Origin: Faecalicatena sp. Marseille-Q4148
Lineage (GTDB): Bacteria; Bacillota; Clostridia; Lachnospirales; Lachnospiraceae
Direction of reading: 5' to 3'
Length of the DNA stretch: 64,000 nucleotides
Assembly: GCA_018228665.1 (NCBI GenBank)
Contig: CP073692.1
Coordinates: 1,376,046-1,440,045, forward strand
The notes under the pieces: model-generated
Seen by the model: only the letters and a program-made list of their open reading frames with translations
Database searches by the model: none
Told to the model about the DNA's origin: nothing
Made by a program: the position numbers and the translations under genes
In this document: in pieces, positions 43,874 to 52,881 of the stretch
Layout of the letters: every line of letters begins with the position of its first letter
How positions within the stretch are numbered: the first letter of the stretch is position 1

Positions 43874-44521
43874 TTAAACATAATGCAGCAATTCTTCCGG
43901 TCTGTCAATTATTATTTTTGCTCCCGCCTCAGAAAGAAGCGTTCTGCCGCGAAATCCCCAGGCTGCTCCGACTGCCGGAATGCCTGCATTTGCCCCGGTC
44001 TGAATGTCTACTTCCGAATCTCCAATGTAAATACATTCCTTGATATCCACGTCCATCTGTCCGGCAATCCGTACAACTCCGGCCGGATCAGGTTTTCGCG
44101 CAAGACCTTCCTCCTGTCCCTGTACAACATCAAAAATCCCGTCTCCGAAAATATTTCTCACGACATCTACTGCCTGTTCATGCGGTTTATTCGAATGTAC
44201 CGCAAGACGTATTCCTCTCTCCTGCAGATCTTTTAGTAATTCTAAAATTCCTTCATACGGCTTCACATGATAAAGACAGTTCTCAGAAAATATCTTTAGA
44301 TACAATTCCATTGCTTCTTCCATATGTGTAAGTTCTCTGTCTCCTCCTGCTTCCAGTGCAGCCATCACTAATTTTCTCGCACCGTTTCCCACAAATGCCC
44401 GGCATTGCTCCGCTGTAATCGGATTCAGTCCTAAGTTTTCCAACGTCTGATTCGTCGCATATACAAGCGATTCCAGTGTATCTGTCAGCGTTCCGTCCAG
44501 ATCAAATATACATACATTCAT
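43874..44521 (-). CDS. HAD-family phosphatase, phosphoglycolate-phosphatase-like
   Basis: 215 residues from the ATG at 44521. HAD motif I FDLDGTLTDT (5-14), a helical cap (about 15-85), motif II VHSNKPHEQA (S near 112), motif III Lys in RKPDPAGV (about 148), motif IV IYIGDSEVDIQTGANAG (about 168-184). This is the Gph/PpaX type; small phosphate esters such as 2-phosphoglycolate are likely substrates. GGCAGGA is only just before the ATG, so initiation may be weak. Confidence 0.87.
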   Translation of the reverse strand: MNVCIFDLDGTLTDTLESLVYATNQTLENLGLNPITAEQCRAFVGNGARKLVMAALEAGGDRELTHMEEAMELYLKIFSENCLYHVKPYEGILELLKDLQERGIRLAVHSNKPHEQAVDVVRNIFGDGIFDVVQGQEEGLARKPDPAGVVRIAGQMDVDIKECIYIGDSEVDIQTGANAGIPAVGAAWGFRGRTLLSEAGAKIIIDRPEELLHYV

Positions 44522-44575
44522 TCCTGCCACATCCTTTCGGAAACATGATAACACGCTCAGGCTTTGCTTGCAACG

Positions 44576-44618
44576 AAAAACGGCAACCCCGGCATTAAAA
44601 CATTGCCGAGCTTGCCGT
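44576..44618 (-). terminator. Intrinsic terminator at the end of the sigG unit
   Basis: A 15-bp stem with one mismatch (arms 44604-44618 and 44580-44594), 9-nt loop, followed by T-run (44576-44580 as A on the plus strand). The stop codon of the 33-residue ORF lies in its loop. Confidence 0.85.
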
Positions 44619-44696
44619 CTGCACGATGATGCTCAATAAGATGATCGCTGCAATTCCCGCTTTTTTCAGGAACCGTTTTCTTTTTTCCGCACACAT
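44595..44696 (-). CDS. Possible 33-residue membrane peptide downstream of sigG
   Basis: ATG at 44696, TAA at 44595-44597. The N-terminus is basic (CAEKRKRFLKK), followed by one hydrophobic helix (AGIAAIILLSIIVQTASS) and a short end, a typical small single-pass protein. AAGGGG lies about 13 nt before the ATG, rather far, with GATAGAAAG nearer. It is between sigG and that gene's terminator, so it would be made in the forespore with SigG. Small hydrophobic spore peptides are often missed by annotation. Coding status is unproven. Confidence 0.45.
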   Translation of the reverse strand: MCAEKRKRFLKKAGIAAIILLSIIVQTASSAMF

Positions 44697-44772
44697 GCTT
44701 TCTATCAACCCCTTACATTACAGTATATGCAGGGGCTGCATTTTTTATTCCTGTATGTGCTTACAAATTCAG

Positions 44773-45549
44773 CTACTCTAAATAATGCTTCATTGTTCTC
44801 AGCGCATTCTTTTCCAAACGACTGACCTGCGCCTGGGAAATGTGAATATCCTCCGCTACTTCCATCTGCGTTCTCCCATGGAAAAAGCGAAGCTCGATAA
44901 TATAACGCTCCCGTGGATTCAAATGGTTCATTGCCGCCTGAAGAGACAGCTCCTCTATCCAATTTTCCTCCCGGTTCTTTTTATCACTGATCTGATCCAT
45001 CACATAGACTGCATCGCCGCTGTCATTATATACCGGCTCCTGCAGACTGACAGGACTTTGGATCGCATCAAGCGCAAATACGATATCTTCTTTTGAAATT
45101 CCAATCTCTTCTGCGATCTCCTGAATCGTTGGCTCTTTTAAATTTCTTTTCACATAACTTTCTTTCGCATAAATTGCTTTATAAGCGGTGTCTCTGAGCG
45201 AGCGGCTGACACGGATTGAATTATTGTCTCTCATATATCTGCGAATCTCTCCGATAATCATTGGAACCGCATAAGTAGAAAACTTTACATCCAGTTCTGT
45301 ATTAAAATTATTCACTGCTTTAATCAGCCCAATGCATCCAATCTGAAACAGATCGTCCGCATTTTCGTTGCTGCCGGAGAAACGCTTAATTACACTCAGA
45401 ACCAGTCTGAGATTTCCGCGGATATATTCTTCCTTTGCCGCTTCATCTCCTGCCTTGATCCGCTCAAACAGAGCGTCTTTTTCTTCCTCTTTTAGCAGCG
45501 GCAGACTTGACGTATTGACACCGCATATTTCCACTTTATTTAGCGCCAT
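44773..45549 (-). CDS. sigG: Sporulation sigma factor SigG
   Basis: 258 residues. The N-terminal VEICGVNTSSLPLL is characteristic of SigG, where it contacts the anti-sigma factor. Region 2 is ADDLFQIGCIGLIKAVNNF and KFSTYAVPMIIGEIRRYMRD (about 65-105), region 3 REPTIQEIAEEIG-like at about 140, region 4 the helix-turn-helix RTQMEVAEDIHISQAQVSRLEKNAL (about 225-249). It directs late forespore genes. In Clostridia sigG usually follows sigE directly; here a beta-CASP nuclease gene stands between them. AGGAGG precedes the ATG. Confidence 0.95.
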   Translation of the reverse strand: MALNKVEICGVNTSSLPLLKEEEKDALFERIKAGDEAAKEEYIRGNLRLVLSVIKRFSGSNENADDLFQIGCIGLIKAVNNFNTELDVKFSTYAVPMIIGEIRRYMRDNNSIRVSRSLRDTAYKAIYAKESYVKRNLKEPTIQEIAEEIGISKEDIVFALDAIQSPVSLQEPVYNDSGDAVYVMDQISDKKNREENWIEELSLQAAMNHLNPRERYIIELRFFHGRTQMEVAEDIHISQAQVSRLEKNALRTMKHYLE

Positions 45550-45670
45550 GCTAGTATCCTCCTAGAAAGATTTCTTTCTAAGATTCTTCACCTATACCGG
45601 CGCTTCTATACAATTCTAAGGAAAATATAAAAATTAATAGACCTTGACAAACTCTTCTGATCTTATTTCT

Positions 45671-47293
45671 TTACAGATCCACATCATCTCTGTCCCATTT
45701 ATCAGCCAGATTATGAATCTGTGATTCAAACTTCGCCAGATCTTTATTGGCAAGCCCCTCATTCTTCAAAACAACATTCATGAGGTGTCTTGCAGCTGCA
45801 ATGACACGTTCAAATGCACTGCGTGCTCTTGCAGTAGACGGCTTCTCAACACTCTTCTTCGGTTGTTTTACGCCTTCTGTCAGAATCTTTCCGGAAGCGA
45901 GATCTACCATTCCGCCGGAATACGGTGCAAATGCCGGAATCCCAAATCTGTCCGTAATCGTCTGAGCAAAGGAATCTGTAACCTGATCCTCGCCATGTAC
46001 TACAAATACCTGCTCCGGTTTCTTTTCAAATCCATCAAGCCATCCAAGCAGTCCATTCATATCTGCGTGACCACTGATACCGCGAAGAGATTCGATCCTC
46101 GCATGAACCTCGATCGTCTCTCCAAAGAGCTTCACAACCTGGGCTCCCTCAAGGAGCTTACGTCCAAGCGTTCCTACTGCCTGATATCCGACAAACAGAA
46201 TCGTATTCTCTTTTCTCCAGAGATTATGTTTCAAATGATGGCGAATCCGACCTGCTTCACACATACCTGAAGCGGAAATGATTACTTTCGGCCGCTCGTC
46301 TGCATTGATCTGTTTTGACTCTTCGCTTGTAATCGTTGTCTTTAATCCCGGAAAGATCAGTGGGTTGATTCCCGCATTCACAAGAGCCAGTGCATCTTCG
46401 TCAAAGCACTCCCTCATATTCTTTGTAAATACATGCGTTGCTTCAATTGCAAGCGGGCTGTCTACATACACTTCAAAGCCCGGAAACTCCGGAAGCAGAT
46501 TCTTCTCTTTGATCTCACGAATGAAATACAGCAGTTCCTGCGTACGGCCAACCGCAAAGGAAGGTACGACAACATTGCCGCCTTTTTGAAATGTCTCCCG
46601 AAGGATTCTTGTAAATTCTGTCACATAATCCGGTATCTCATCTCCGTGCGTCCGGTCGCCATAAGTGGATTCAATCACAACATAGTCTGCGGATCTTACC
46701 GGTGTCGGATCTTTAATAATCGGCTGATTCACATTACCTACATCACCGGAAAAGACAATCTTCTTCTCCACATCCGCTTCCTTGATCCAGATTTCAATAC
46801 TTGCCGATCCGAGCAAATGTCCTATATCTGTAAATCTTACCCGGACACCATCACACAGATCTATGATCTGGTTATAGCCGCACGGTGCAAGATGTTCGAT
46901 TGCCCCCAACGCATCCTGCATCTTGTACAGCGGCTCATATAATTCTGCTCCGGAACGCCTTGCCTTGCGGTTGCGCCACTCAGCCTCGAATTCCTGAATA
47001 TGGGCACTGTCACGAAGCATAATGTTACAAAGATCTGCTGTAGCAAATGTGGTAACAATCTGTCCTGTAAATCCATTTTTATAAAGCAAAGGGAGCAAAC
47101 CTGAATGATCAATATGTGCATGTGTTAAAAGTACATAATCGATTTCCCCTGCTGTTACCGGCAGTTCCTGATTCTCATACAAATCCGGCCCCTGCTCCAT
47201 ACCACAGTCAATCAAAATGTGTTTCCCGTTCGTTTCCAGTAAATGACAGCTTCCTGTCACCTCATGCGCTGCTCCTATGAATGTTAATTTCAT
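45671..47293 (-). CDS. Beta-CASP metallo-hydrolase, RNA-nuclease type
   Basis: 540 residues. MBL motif THAHIDHSG (about 57-65), GHLLGSASIEI, FSGDVGN (about 183), and the beta-CASP region with ESTYGDRTHG, SFAVGRTQELL, SASGMCEAGRIRHHLKHNL and FVGYQAVGTLGR, then GHADMNGLLGWL with the final His motif VVHGE. This is the CPSF73/YSH1-like bacterial RNase group, without a C-terminal KH domain; the last about 80 residues are a Lys/Arg-rich helix pair. It lies between sigE and sigG on the same strand. A TGATATAAT extended -10 box lies upstream, about 65 bp before the start. Confidence 0.9.
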   Translation of the reverse strand: MKLTFIGAAHEVTGSCHLLETNGKHILIDCGMEQGPDLYENQELPVTAGEIDYVLLTHAHIDHSGLLPLLYKNGFTGQIVTTFATADLCNIMLRDSAHIQEFEAEWRNRKARRSGAELYEPLYKMQDALGAIEHLAPCGYNQIIDLCDGVRVRFTDIGHLLGSASIEIWIKEADVEKKIVFSGDVGNVNQPIIKDPTPVRSADYVVIESTYGDRTHGDEIPDYVTEFTRILRETFQKGGNVVVPSFAVGRTQELLYFIREIKEKNLLPEFPGFEVYVDSPLAIEATHVFTKNMRECFDEDALALVNAGINPLIFPGLKTTITSEESKQINADERPKVIISASGMCEAGRIRHHLKHNLWRKENTILFVGYQAVGTLGRKLLEGAQVVKLFGETIEVHARIESLRGISGHADMNGLLGWLDGFEKKPEQVFVVHGEDQVTDSFAQTITDRFGIPAFAPYSGGMVDLASGKILTEGVKQPKKSVEKPSTARARSAFERVIAAARHLMNVVLKNEGLANKDLAKFESQIHNLADKWDRDDVDL

Positions 47294-47413
47294 AAGTTCA
47301 ACCCCCTTTGTCAGTCATAATATTATGTCAAAAGCATTTATCTTCCAATATTATATCATAAATCTGACTATTTTTTTATATTTTACAAAAATATAATATT
47401 TTTTAACATATTT

Positions 47414-48154
47414 TTATTCATATCTGACAATTTCTCTTCGAAGCCGCTGCATGATTTTTTTCTCCAGTCTGGATATATAAGACTGAGAGATTCCAAGAAG
47501 ATCTGCAACTTCTTTCTGTGTCTTTTCTTTCCCATCCGGTTCATTCAGCCCAAATCTCATCATCACAATCGTACGCTCACGGTCAGACAGCTTTCCAATC
47601 GCCCGGATCAGCACTTTCCGCTCTGCTTCTGTCTCCATATCCTTGTAGATCGTATCTTCCTCTGTACCTAAAATATCCGACAGCAGCAGTTCATTTCCGT
47701 CCCAGTCCACATTAAGCGGCTCATCTATCGAGACTTCCATTTTCGTCTTACTGTTTCTGCGCAGATACATAAGAATCTCATTTTCAATACAGCGGGAAGC
47801 ATATGTAGCCAATTTAATATTTTTACAAGGATTAAATGTATTGATTGCTTTGATCAGCCCAATGGTTCCAATCGAAATCAGATCTTCCACTCCTACTCCC
47901 GTATTGTCAAATTTTTTTGCAATATAAACAACTAACCGAAGATTATGTTCAATCAGAAGCTTTTTTGCCTCTTCATCGTATTCCGATCCAAGATTCCTGA
48001 TTGCTTCATTTTCTTTTTCTGCCTCCAGCGGCGCCGGAAGCACCTCCGAACCGCCGATATAATGTACTTCCTGTTCTTTCTGAAACAGCAGTGTCCGAAG
48101 ATTTGGAATCACTTTAAATTTAAACTGGTGTGGTACGGCAACTTTAATGACCAT
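47414..48154 (-). CDS. sigE: Sporulation sigma factor SigE (pro-form)
   Basis: 246 residues. The N-terminal about 27 residues ([33 protein letters not shown]) fit the pro-sequence cut by SpoIIGA, and the following region 2 ([39 protein letters not shown]) and region 4 ([25 protein letters not shown]) are typical. It drives mother-cell genes after asymmetric division. It starts 13 bp after spoIIGA, the conserved spoIIG order. Confidence 0.96.
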   Translation of the reverse strand: MVIKVAVPHQFKFKVIPNLRTLLFQKEQEVHYIGGSEVLPAPLEAEKENEAIRNLGSEYDEEAKKLLIEHNLRLVVYIAKKFDNTGVGVEDLISIGTIGLIKAINTFNPCKNIKLATYASRCIENEILMYLRRNSKTKMEVSIDEPLNVDWDGNELLLSDILGTEEDTIYKDMETEAERKVLIRAIGKLSDRERTIVMMRFGLNEPDGKEKTQKEVADLLGISQSYISRLEKKIMQRLRREIVRYE

Positions 48155-48167
48155 TTTCCTATCCCTC

Positions 48168-48953
48168 CTAAAATATATCAGGATTTAAAATCATCTGGCA
48201 GCTCCCCTGAAAAACCGCTTTTTCCTGGCAGATTCCGATTAAAGGTTTCTCAATACAGATACTCTCTTTTCCCGATTCTACAACCATCTTTTCTGCAAAA
48301 ATCGCCGGAATCATTCCTTCACTCTTTCCAACAGAATGAAATGGAATCATGCGAATTCCCTGCACCTTCTGTCTCTTCCACTCCTTTGGCATCGTCTCTG
48401 CACCCAGTACATGAACCGGTACTTTTGTAATCGGATCACAGAGCTGATTTCCAGTATCAATCAGCGCTTCTACGGTATGGGAAATTCCATTCAAATACAC
48501 CGTCACTTTGCATCTGTAATTCTGAATACTCCGCAATTGTGCCAGCATCCAGAAAGCTCCCTGCATCACTTCATAACTGATTGCAGCAATCAGCACAAAA
48601 AGCCCCGCTGTTTTCACATGACTCCCGAGAAACTGCATCGCACCTCCCAGAAAAAAAGCGCATATGTAAAGGAGTAAATACGCTTGAAGAAACTTTTTTC
48701 TTTCCTTGATTTTAAGTCCTGCTCGAATCATAATAGTATTTATGACAATATGGAACAAAATGAATTTCATCAGAAAATGATGCCCCGGTATGCAGATAAC
48801 CGCACAGGTAGAGATTGCTCCCATAAATGCTCCCGCAAAGATTGACACATGTGTGGCAGTACATGTGAGGATTCTGCTTACTGCCAGTAAAAGCAGATAA
48901 TCCATCATAAAATTTACGAGAAACAAGACATCTATATACAATTCATAATACAT
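48168..48953 (-). CDS. spoIIGA: Sigma-E processing peptidase SpoIIGA
   Basis: 261 residues from the ATG at 48953 (GAGGGCGG upstream). Five N-terminal helices (about 5-140) in the mother-cell side of the septum, then a pepsin-like domain with the catalytic DTG at 166-168 ([20 protein letters not shown]) and [14 protein letters not shown]. It cleaves pro-SigE once the forespore signal SpoIIR arrives. First gene of spoIIGA-sigE, behind a promoter with a Spo0A-type box. Confidence 0.95.
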   Translation of the reverse strand: MYYELYIDVLFLVNFMMDYLLLLAVSRILTCTATHVSIFAGAFMGAISTCAVICIPGHHFLMKFILFHIVINTIMIRAGLKIKERKKFLQAYLLLYICAFFLGGAMQFLGSHVKTAGLFVLIAAISYEVMQGAFWMLAQLRSIQNYRCKVTVYLNGISHTVEALIDTGNQLCDPITKVPVHVLGAETMPKEWKRQKVQGIRMIPFHSVGKSEGMIPAIFAEKMVVESGKESICIEKPLIGICQEKAVFQGSCQMILNPDIF

Positions 48954-49009
48954 GTTCCGCCCTCTTTCTTCTTTTGATACAAAATCGATTTGGTATGCAA
49001 GCAACGTTT

Positions 49010-49074
49010 ATTATAGAATAAAATATTTTAGAATTTTGTCAGATGCAGTAAGAAAAACCGGAAATCTTTCGACA
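49010..49074 (-). promoter_or_regulatory. spoIIGA-sigE promoter with 0A box and 21-bp spacer
   Basis: On the minus strand: 0A box TGTCGAA (49068-49074), -35-like CTGACA (49037-49042), a 21-bp spacer, then TATAAT (49010-49015). The overlong spacer and upstream TGTCGAA reproduce the Bacillus spoIIG design, where phosphorylated Spo0A enables sigma-A RNA polymerase to use such a promoter. Confidence 0.7.
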
Positions 49075-49151
49075 GGAACTGCTATCTGCAACTTTTTACA
49101 GGAAATGCGTTTTCGATTACATCGGATTCCGAAGAGATTTTCTATGTAACC

Positions 49152-49199
49152 AAAAAAAGAGTCATCGGACGGCAATTGTTCTGCCTGTCACAATGACTC
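49152..49199 (-). terminator. Intrinsic terminator after ftsZ
   Basis: On the minus strand GAGTCAT (49193-49199) pairs with ATGACTC (49159-49165), with further pairing inside, followed by seven T (49152-49158). Confidence 0.85.
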
Positions 49200-49233
49200 T
49201 TCTGATTATGTTCTGATTCTTTTATAGCATTTC

Positions 49234-50451
49234 TTATCTCTTAAAGAAATCCGGAATCTTAATGGACTGTTCTTTCACTCTGCTTCCCTGCGGAGCCTTT
49301 GGCTGATTGAAAGAAGGAGCCTGATCAGATGTTCTCTGAGAATACTGTCCCGGTGTGTAATGCGGTGTCGCATACTGTCCCGGTGCCATGCTGTAGTCAA
49401 GACCTCTCTGTGTTCCCTGGTGAGGAGCCTGCTGTCCGCCAAATACGGATGCCTGACGCTGTCCTTCCAGTCTTGATTTCAATTTTGCTGCTGCGCCTCC
49501 GGTTGTATGAAGACCTGTAGCGATAACTGTAATGATTGCTTCATCTGTCTTAGAATCATCATACATCGCACCAAAGATGATATTTGCCTCTTCTCCTGCA
49601 AGATCCTGAACATATTCTGCTGCATCACTTGCATCCATAAGAGAAATATCTCCGGAAATATTGATGATAACATGAGAAGCACCTGCAATTGTTGTCTCAA
49701 GCAATGGACTTGCTACAGCCTCTTTTACTGCATCCAATGCTTTCTCATCACCCTTACCATAACCGATACCGATATGAGCAATACCTTTGTCTGTCATAAC
49801 TGTCTGAACATCGGCAAAGTCAAGGTTGATCAGAGACGGTACATTGATCAGGTCTGTGATTCCCTGAATACCCTGCTGAAGTACCTCATCCGCTTTCTTT
49901 AAAGCTTCCGGCATTGTTGTTCTTCTGTCAACGATCTCAAGAAGCTTGTCATTCGGGATGACGATTAATGTATCTACATTTTCTTTTAATTTCTCAATTC
50001 CTGATAACGCATTGTTCATACGAGTCTTAGACTCAAAGTGGAATGGTTTTGTAACAACACCTACAGTCAAAGCACCCATGTCTTTTGCGATCTTTGCAAC
50101 AACAGGAGTTGCACCTGTTCCTGTTCCGCCGCCCATACCACATGTAACGAATACCATGTCTGCACCTTTTAATGCTGCCTGGATTTCTTCTGCACTTTCT
50201 TCTGCTGCTTTCTCACCGATCTCCGGTTTTGCTCCTGCACCAAGTCCTTTTGTAAGCTTGTCTCCAATCTGCATTAATGTCGGAGCCTTACATAACTGAA
50301 GTGCCTGTTTATCTGTGTTGATCGCGATAAATTCAACACCAACGATCTGTTCATCTATCATTCGGTTGACTGCGTTATTTCCGCCTCCACCGACACCAAC
50401 CACTATAATTCTTGCTGCTGCTTCTGATTCATTTGTCTTAATTTCTAACAA
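49234..50451 (-). CDS. ftsZ: Cell division protein FtsZ
   Basis: 405 residues from a TTG at 50451, 8 nt after AAAGGAGG; a GTG at 50472 lies upstream of that site and would encode part of it. N-terminal GTPase with [14 protein letters not shown], tubulin signature [15 protein letters not shown] (about 97-111), [12 protein letters not shown] and the T7 loop [11 protein letters not shown] (about 195-205). A Gln/Pro/Gly-rich linker (about 320-385) leads to the C-terminal peptide [10 protein letters not shown], which binds FtsA/SepF-type partners. It forms the division ring. There is no ftsA next to it; it has its own promoter. Confidence 0.95.
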   Translation of the reverse strand: MLEIKTNESEAAARIIVVGVGGGGNNAVNRMIDEQIVGVEFIAINTDKQALQLCKAPTLMQIGDKLTKGLGAGAKPEIGEKAAEESAEEIQAALKGADMVFVTCGMGGGTGTGATPVVAKIAKDMGALTVGVVTKPFHFESKTRMNNALSGIEKLKENVDTLIVIPNDKLLEIVDRRTTMPEALKKADEVLQQGIQGITDLINVPSLINLDFADVQTVMTDKGIAHIGIGYGKGDEKALDAVKEAVASPLLETTIAGASHVIINISGDISLMDASDAAEYVQDLAGEEANIIFGAMYDDSKTDEAIITVIATGLHTTGGAAAKLKSRLEGQRQASVFGGQQAPHQGTQRGLDYSMAPGQYATPHYTPGQYSQRTSDQAPSFNQPKAPQGSRVKEQSIKIPDFFKR

Positions 50452-50537
50452 GAGTTTCTCCTCCTTTGTCACCTTTTATCTTTATACTTCCCTTGCTGCC
50501 TTTTCTTATTTTAATAGTGCAATGTCCACATAGTTAT

Positions 50538-50566
50538 ATAATATAAGTTTTCTGGAAAATAATCAA
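50538..50566 (-). promoter_or_regulatory. Sigma-A promoter of ftsZ
   Basis: On the minus strand TTGATT (50561-50566), 17 bp, TATTAT (50538-50543). The leader is about 80 nt. Confidence 0.65.
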
Positions 50567-50652
50567 TAGCATTTTTTCTATTTTTCTAAATTTTTATGCT
50601 TTTTACGGGAATATTTTTTGTTTCTTAAAATGCATTTCTTTTTCTTTGGAAT

Positions 50653-51624
50653 TTAATAATCTTCTCCCTCATAAGAATCTTCTCCCGAGTCACTTCCGGA
50701 ATCGCTTCCGTAGTCCTCCCCGGATGTATCGCTGCTGTCAATATTATCTCCCATGCCGTCATCTGTCATGCCGTCTTCTTCTGCGTTCTCTTGCGCATCC
50801 CCGGCTCCTTCTTCCTGATTTTCAGCTTCCTGCCGGGCTGCCTCTGCTGCTGCAGCTTCTGCTTCCGCTTTTGCCGCCTCCGCTTCCGGATCCGTCCGGC
50901 GGAAACTAATATATTTACTGTCTGCATTATAATACTTCATCTGCAGAATTCCGGTCTGACCTTCCAGTTTTCCAAGCACTGCCGGAAGCTGTACAACTTT
51001 ATTGGCATAACCTCCTGAACCAAGCTCCACACAAATTGCGCCAAAATACAGCGTTACATTCTTTCCGTCACTTAAAATTCTGTCCGGTTTTAATTCTTCC
51101 TTTTTCAAAAGCTGTGTTACATCAAGAATATGTGCAAACACCTTATTGTCTGCAGTCTTTAATTGATGGTACAGCTTTTTCTCTTCCACTTCCATTCCTT
51201 CAATACACGGAACCTCTTCCAATGGTACTTCATTTTGGAATACAACAAGTCCCTCCTTGTCAAAATAATAATAGCCTTCCTCCGCTGCAATATATCCGAC
51301 AATTTTTTTCTCCGTAACATTTATTTTGACTGACCAGGGAGACTTTAACGTAACCTTTACCTCATCTATAAACGGAAGGAGCTCCGGTTTCTGCATGCGA
51401 TATTTCCAAAGCAGATAAAGTGTATTTGCAGACATCTCATCCTGCTTTACCCATTCTATGACTTCCGTGTCGGAAGCATATTCCAATCCGCCAACCTCAA
51501 TCTCTTTTGTGTGAAATAAAATCACAACACTCATTCCCAGAATCAGAAGGCCTAGAAGTATAATCAGAACTGCATAGATCTGACGCACGATTTTTCCTTT
51601 TATCCTTCGTTTTTCCCCTTCCAT
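50653..51624 (-). CDS. ftsQ: Cell division protein FtsQ/DivIB with acidic tail
   Basis: 323 residues from the ATG at 51624 (GAGGAGG upstream); the open frame reaches 51762 but without family sequence. Short basic cytosolic start, one helix (about 16-38), POTRA (about 42-112: IEVGGLEYASDTEVIEWV; FIDEVKVTLKSPWSVKINVTEKKIVGYI) and FtsQ beta domain to about 240. The last 79 residues are Ala/Glu and then Asp/Ser/Gly-rich (GSDSGSDSGEDSYEGEDY) and probably unstructured, outside the cell. It links FtsL/FtsB-like partners and the septal synthase. Confidence 0.9.
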   Translation of the reverse strand: MEGEKRRIKGKIVRQIYAVLIILLGLLILGMSVVILFHTKEIEVGGLEYASDTEVIEWVKQDEMSANTLYLLWKYRMQKPELLPFIDEVKVTLKSPWSVKINVTEKKIVGYIAAEEGYYYFDKEGLVVFQNEVPLEEVPCIEGMEVEEKKLYHQLKTADNKVFAHILDVTQLLKKEELKPDRILSDGKNVTLYFGAICVELGSGGYANKVVQLPAVLGKLEGQTGILQMKYYNADSKYISFRRTDPEAEAAKAEAEAAAAEAARQEAENQEEGAGDAQENAEEDGMTDDGMGDNIDSSDTSGEDYGSDSGSDSGEDSYEGEDY

Positions 51625-51781
51625 AACAGATCCTCCTCGCATTGCTGTTTCTTCTGGTATCCTTTTTATTCTATCAGACTTCCGATTCTTCGCCAACCCC
51701 TTTTTCCCGCAAAACTTCCGACAAACTTTTCCAACCACAAGGAAGCCGGCTTCACAACTCATCTCTTATGTCTTTTATCCT

Positions 51782-52867
51782 CTATGTGATTGTGGCTGAA
51801 ACACTCAATACAAGCCCCATCTCAATCAGAAGAAACATGACAGAAGTTCCTCCATAACTAATAAACGGAAGTGTGATCCCGGTATTTGGAATACTATTGG
51901 TAACGACCGCAATATTTAAAATGACCTGAATCATCATATGCGCCATAGCTCCTGATGCAATCAGCGCCCCAAAGAGATCCTTTGCCTTTGTCGCAATTAC
52001 GAAGAAACGCCAGATTAATATAAGAAACAAAATAATGATCGTACTCGCCCCGACAAGACCAAGTTCTTCACAGATAATAGAAAAAATCATATCATTTTGC
52101 GCTTCCGGTACAAATCCGAGTTTCTGAATACTTTTCCCAAGTCCCACGCCGAACAGCCCTCCGGAGCCAATGGCATAAAGCCCTTGCAATGTCTGATACC
52201 CTTTTTCATAAAGTTCAGGATGCCTCCAGATTGCAATCCGTTCCAGACGATAGCTCTCCAGCGCAAGAAAAATCCCAAGAAATCCTGCTCCGGCTGCCCC
52301 CATCCATATAAACTGTCCGTATTTCGGACTTGCGATGAAAATCAAAATAACCGCAATCCCAAGAATAATAATTGCCGTACTCAAGTTATTAGAGCCTACA
52401 AGTCCTACGATTGGAAGCACCAGAAGCATAATCCGGATCAACGTCCCGATCCGGTCAATCTTTTTTACATTCTGTACAACGATACAGGCCAGATAGAGAA
52501 TCAGCGCTACCTTTGCATATTCAGACGGCTGAAATGACAACGGGCCCAAAGATAACCATCTTTTGGACCCATTAATCTCTTCTCCCACAAATAATACGGC
52601 TGTAGACAACGCAATCGCAAGCAGATATCCCGGCAGCGCCAGCGGCCGCCATATATGATAATCAATCTTCGCGGTAAGAAACATCATCCCAAATCCAAGT
52701 AGTGTGGCAAAAGCCTGTTTTTTCAAATAGTAAAAAGAATCATGGAATTTCACACGCCCGTTATATGCACTTGTGCTGTAAAGGATTAAAAGTCCTATCC
52801 CCGCCAGCAGAAATACAATTACAAGCAGTGTTGTATCGTATGTTTTCTTTTTATCGGAACGCGGCAA
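51782..52867 (-). CDS. ftsW: SEDS peptidoglycan polymerase FtsW
   Basis: 361 residues, ten helices. SEDS landmarks: LYSTSAY near the start, GSKRWLSLGPLSFQPSEYAK (about 99-118, with the Glu-Trp-type active region), AIGSGGLFGVGLGKSIQKLGFVPEAQNDMIFSIICEELG (about 233-270) and NTGITLPFISYGGTS (about 325-339). It polymerises glycan from lipid II together with a class B PBP. The position between murD and ftsQ marks it as the division or spore (SpoVE) type rather than RodA. It has a paralogue at 62676. Confidence 0.92.
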   Translation of the reverse strand: MPRSDKKKTYDTTLLVIVFLLAGIGLLILYSTSAYNGRVKFHDSFYYLKKQAFATLLGFGMMFLTAKIDYHIWRPLALPGYLLAIALSTAVLFVGEEINGSKRWLSLGPLSFQPSEYAKVALILYLACIVVQNVKKIDRIGTLIRIMLLVLPIVGLVGSNNLSTAIIILGIAVILIFIASPKYGQFIWMGAAGAGFLGIFLALESYRLERIAIWRHPELYEKGYQTLQGLYAIGSGGLFGVGLGKSIQKLGFVPEAQNDMIFSIICEELGLVGASTIIILFLILIWRFFVIATKAKDLFGALIASGAMAHMMIQVILNIAVVTNSIPNTGITLPFISYGGTSVMFLLIEMGLVLSVSATIT

Positions 52868-52881
52868 TCGTTCATCACTCC

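Noticed and set aside
44705..44962. 85-residue minus-strand ORF within sigG
   Set aside because: A frame shadow of the sigG 3' end.
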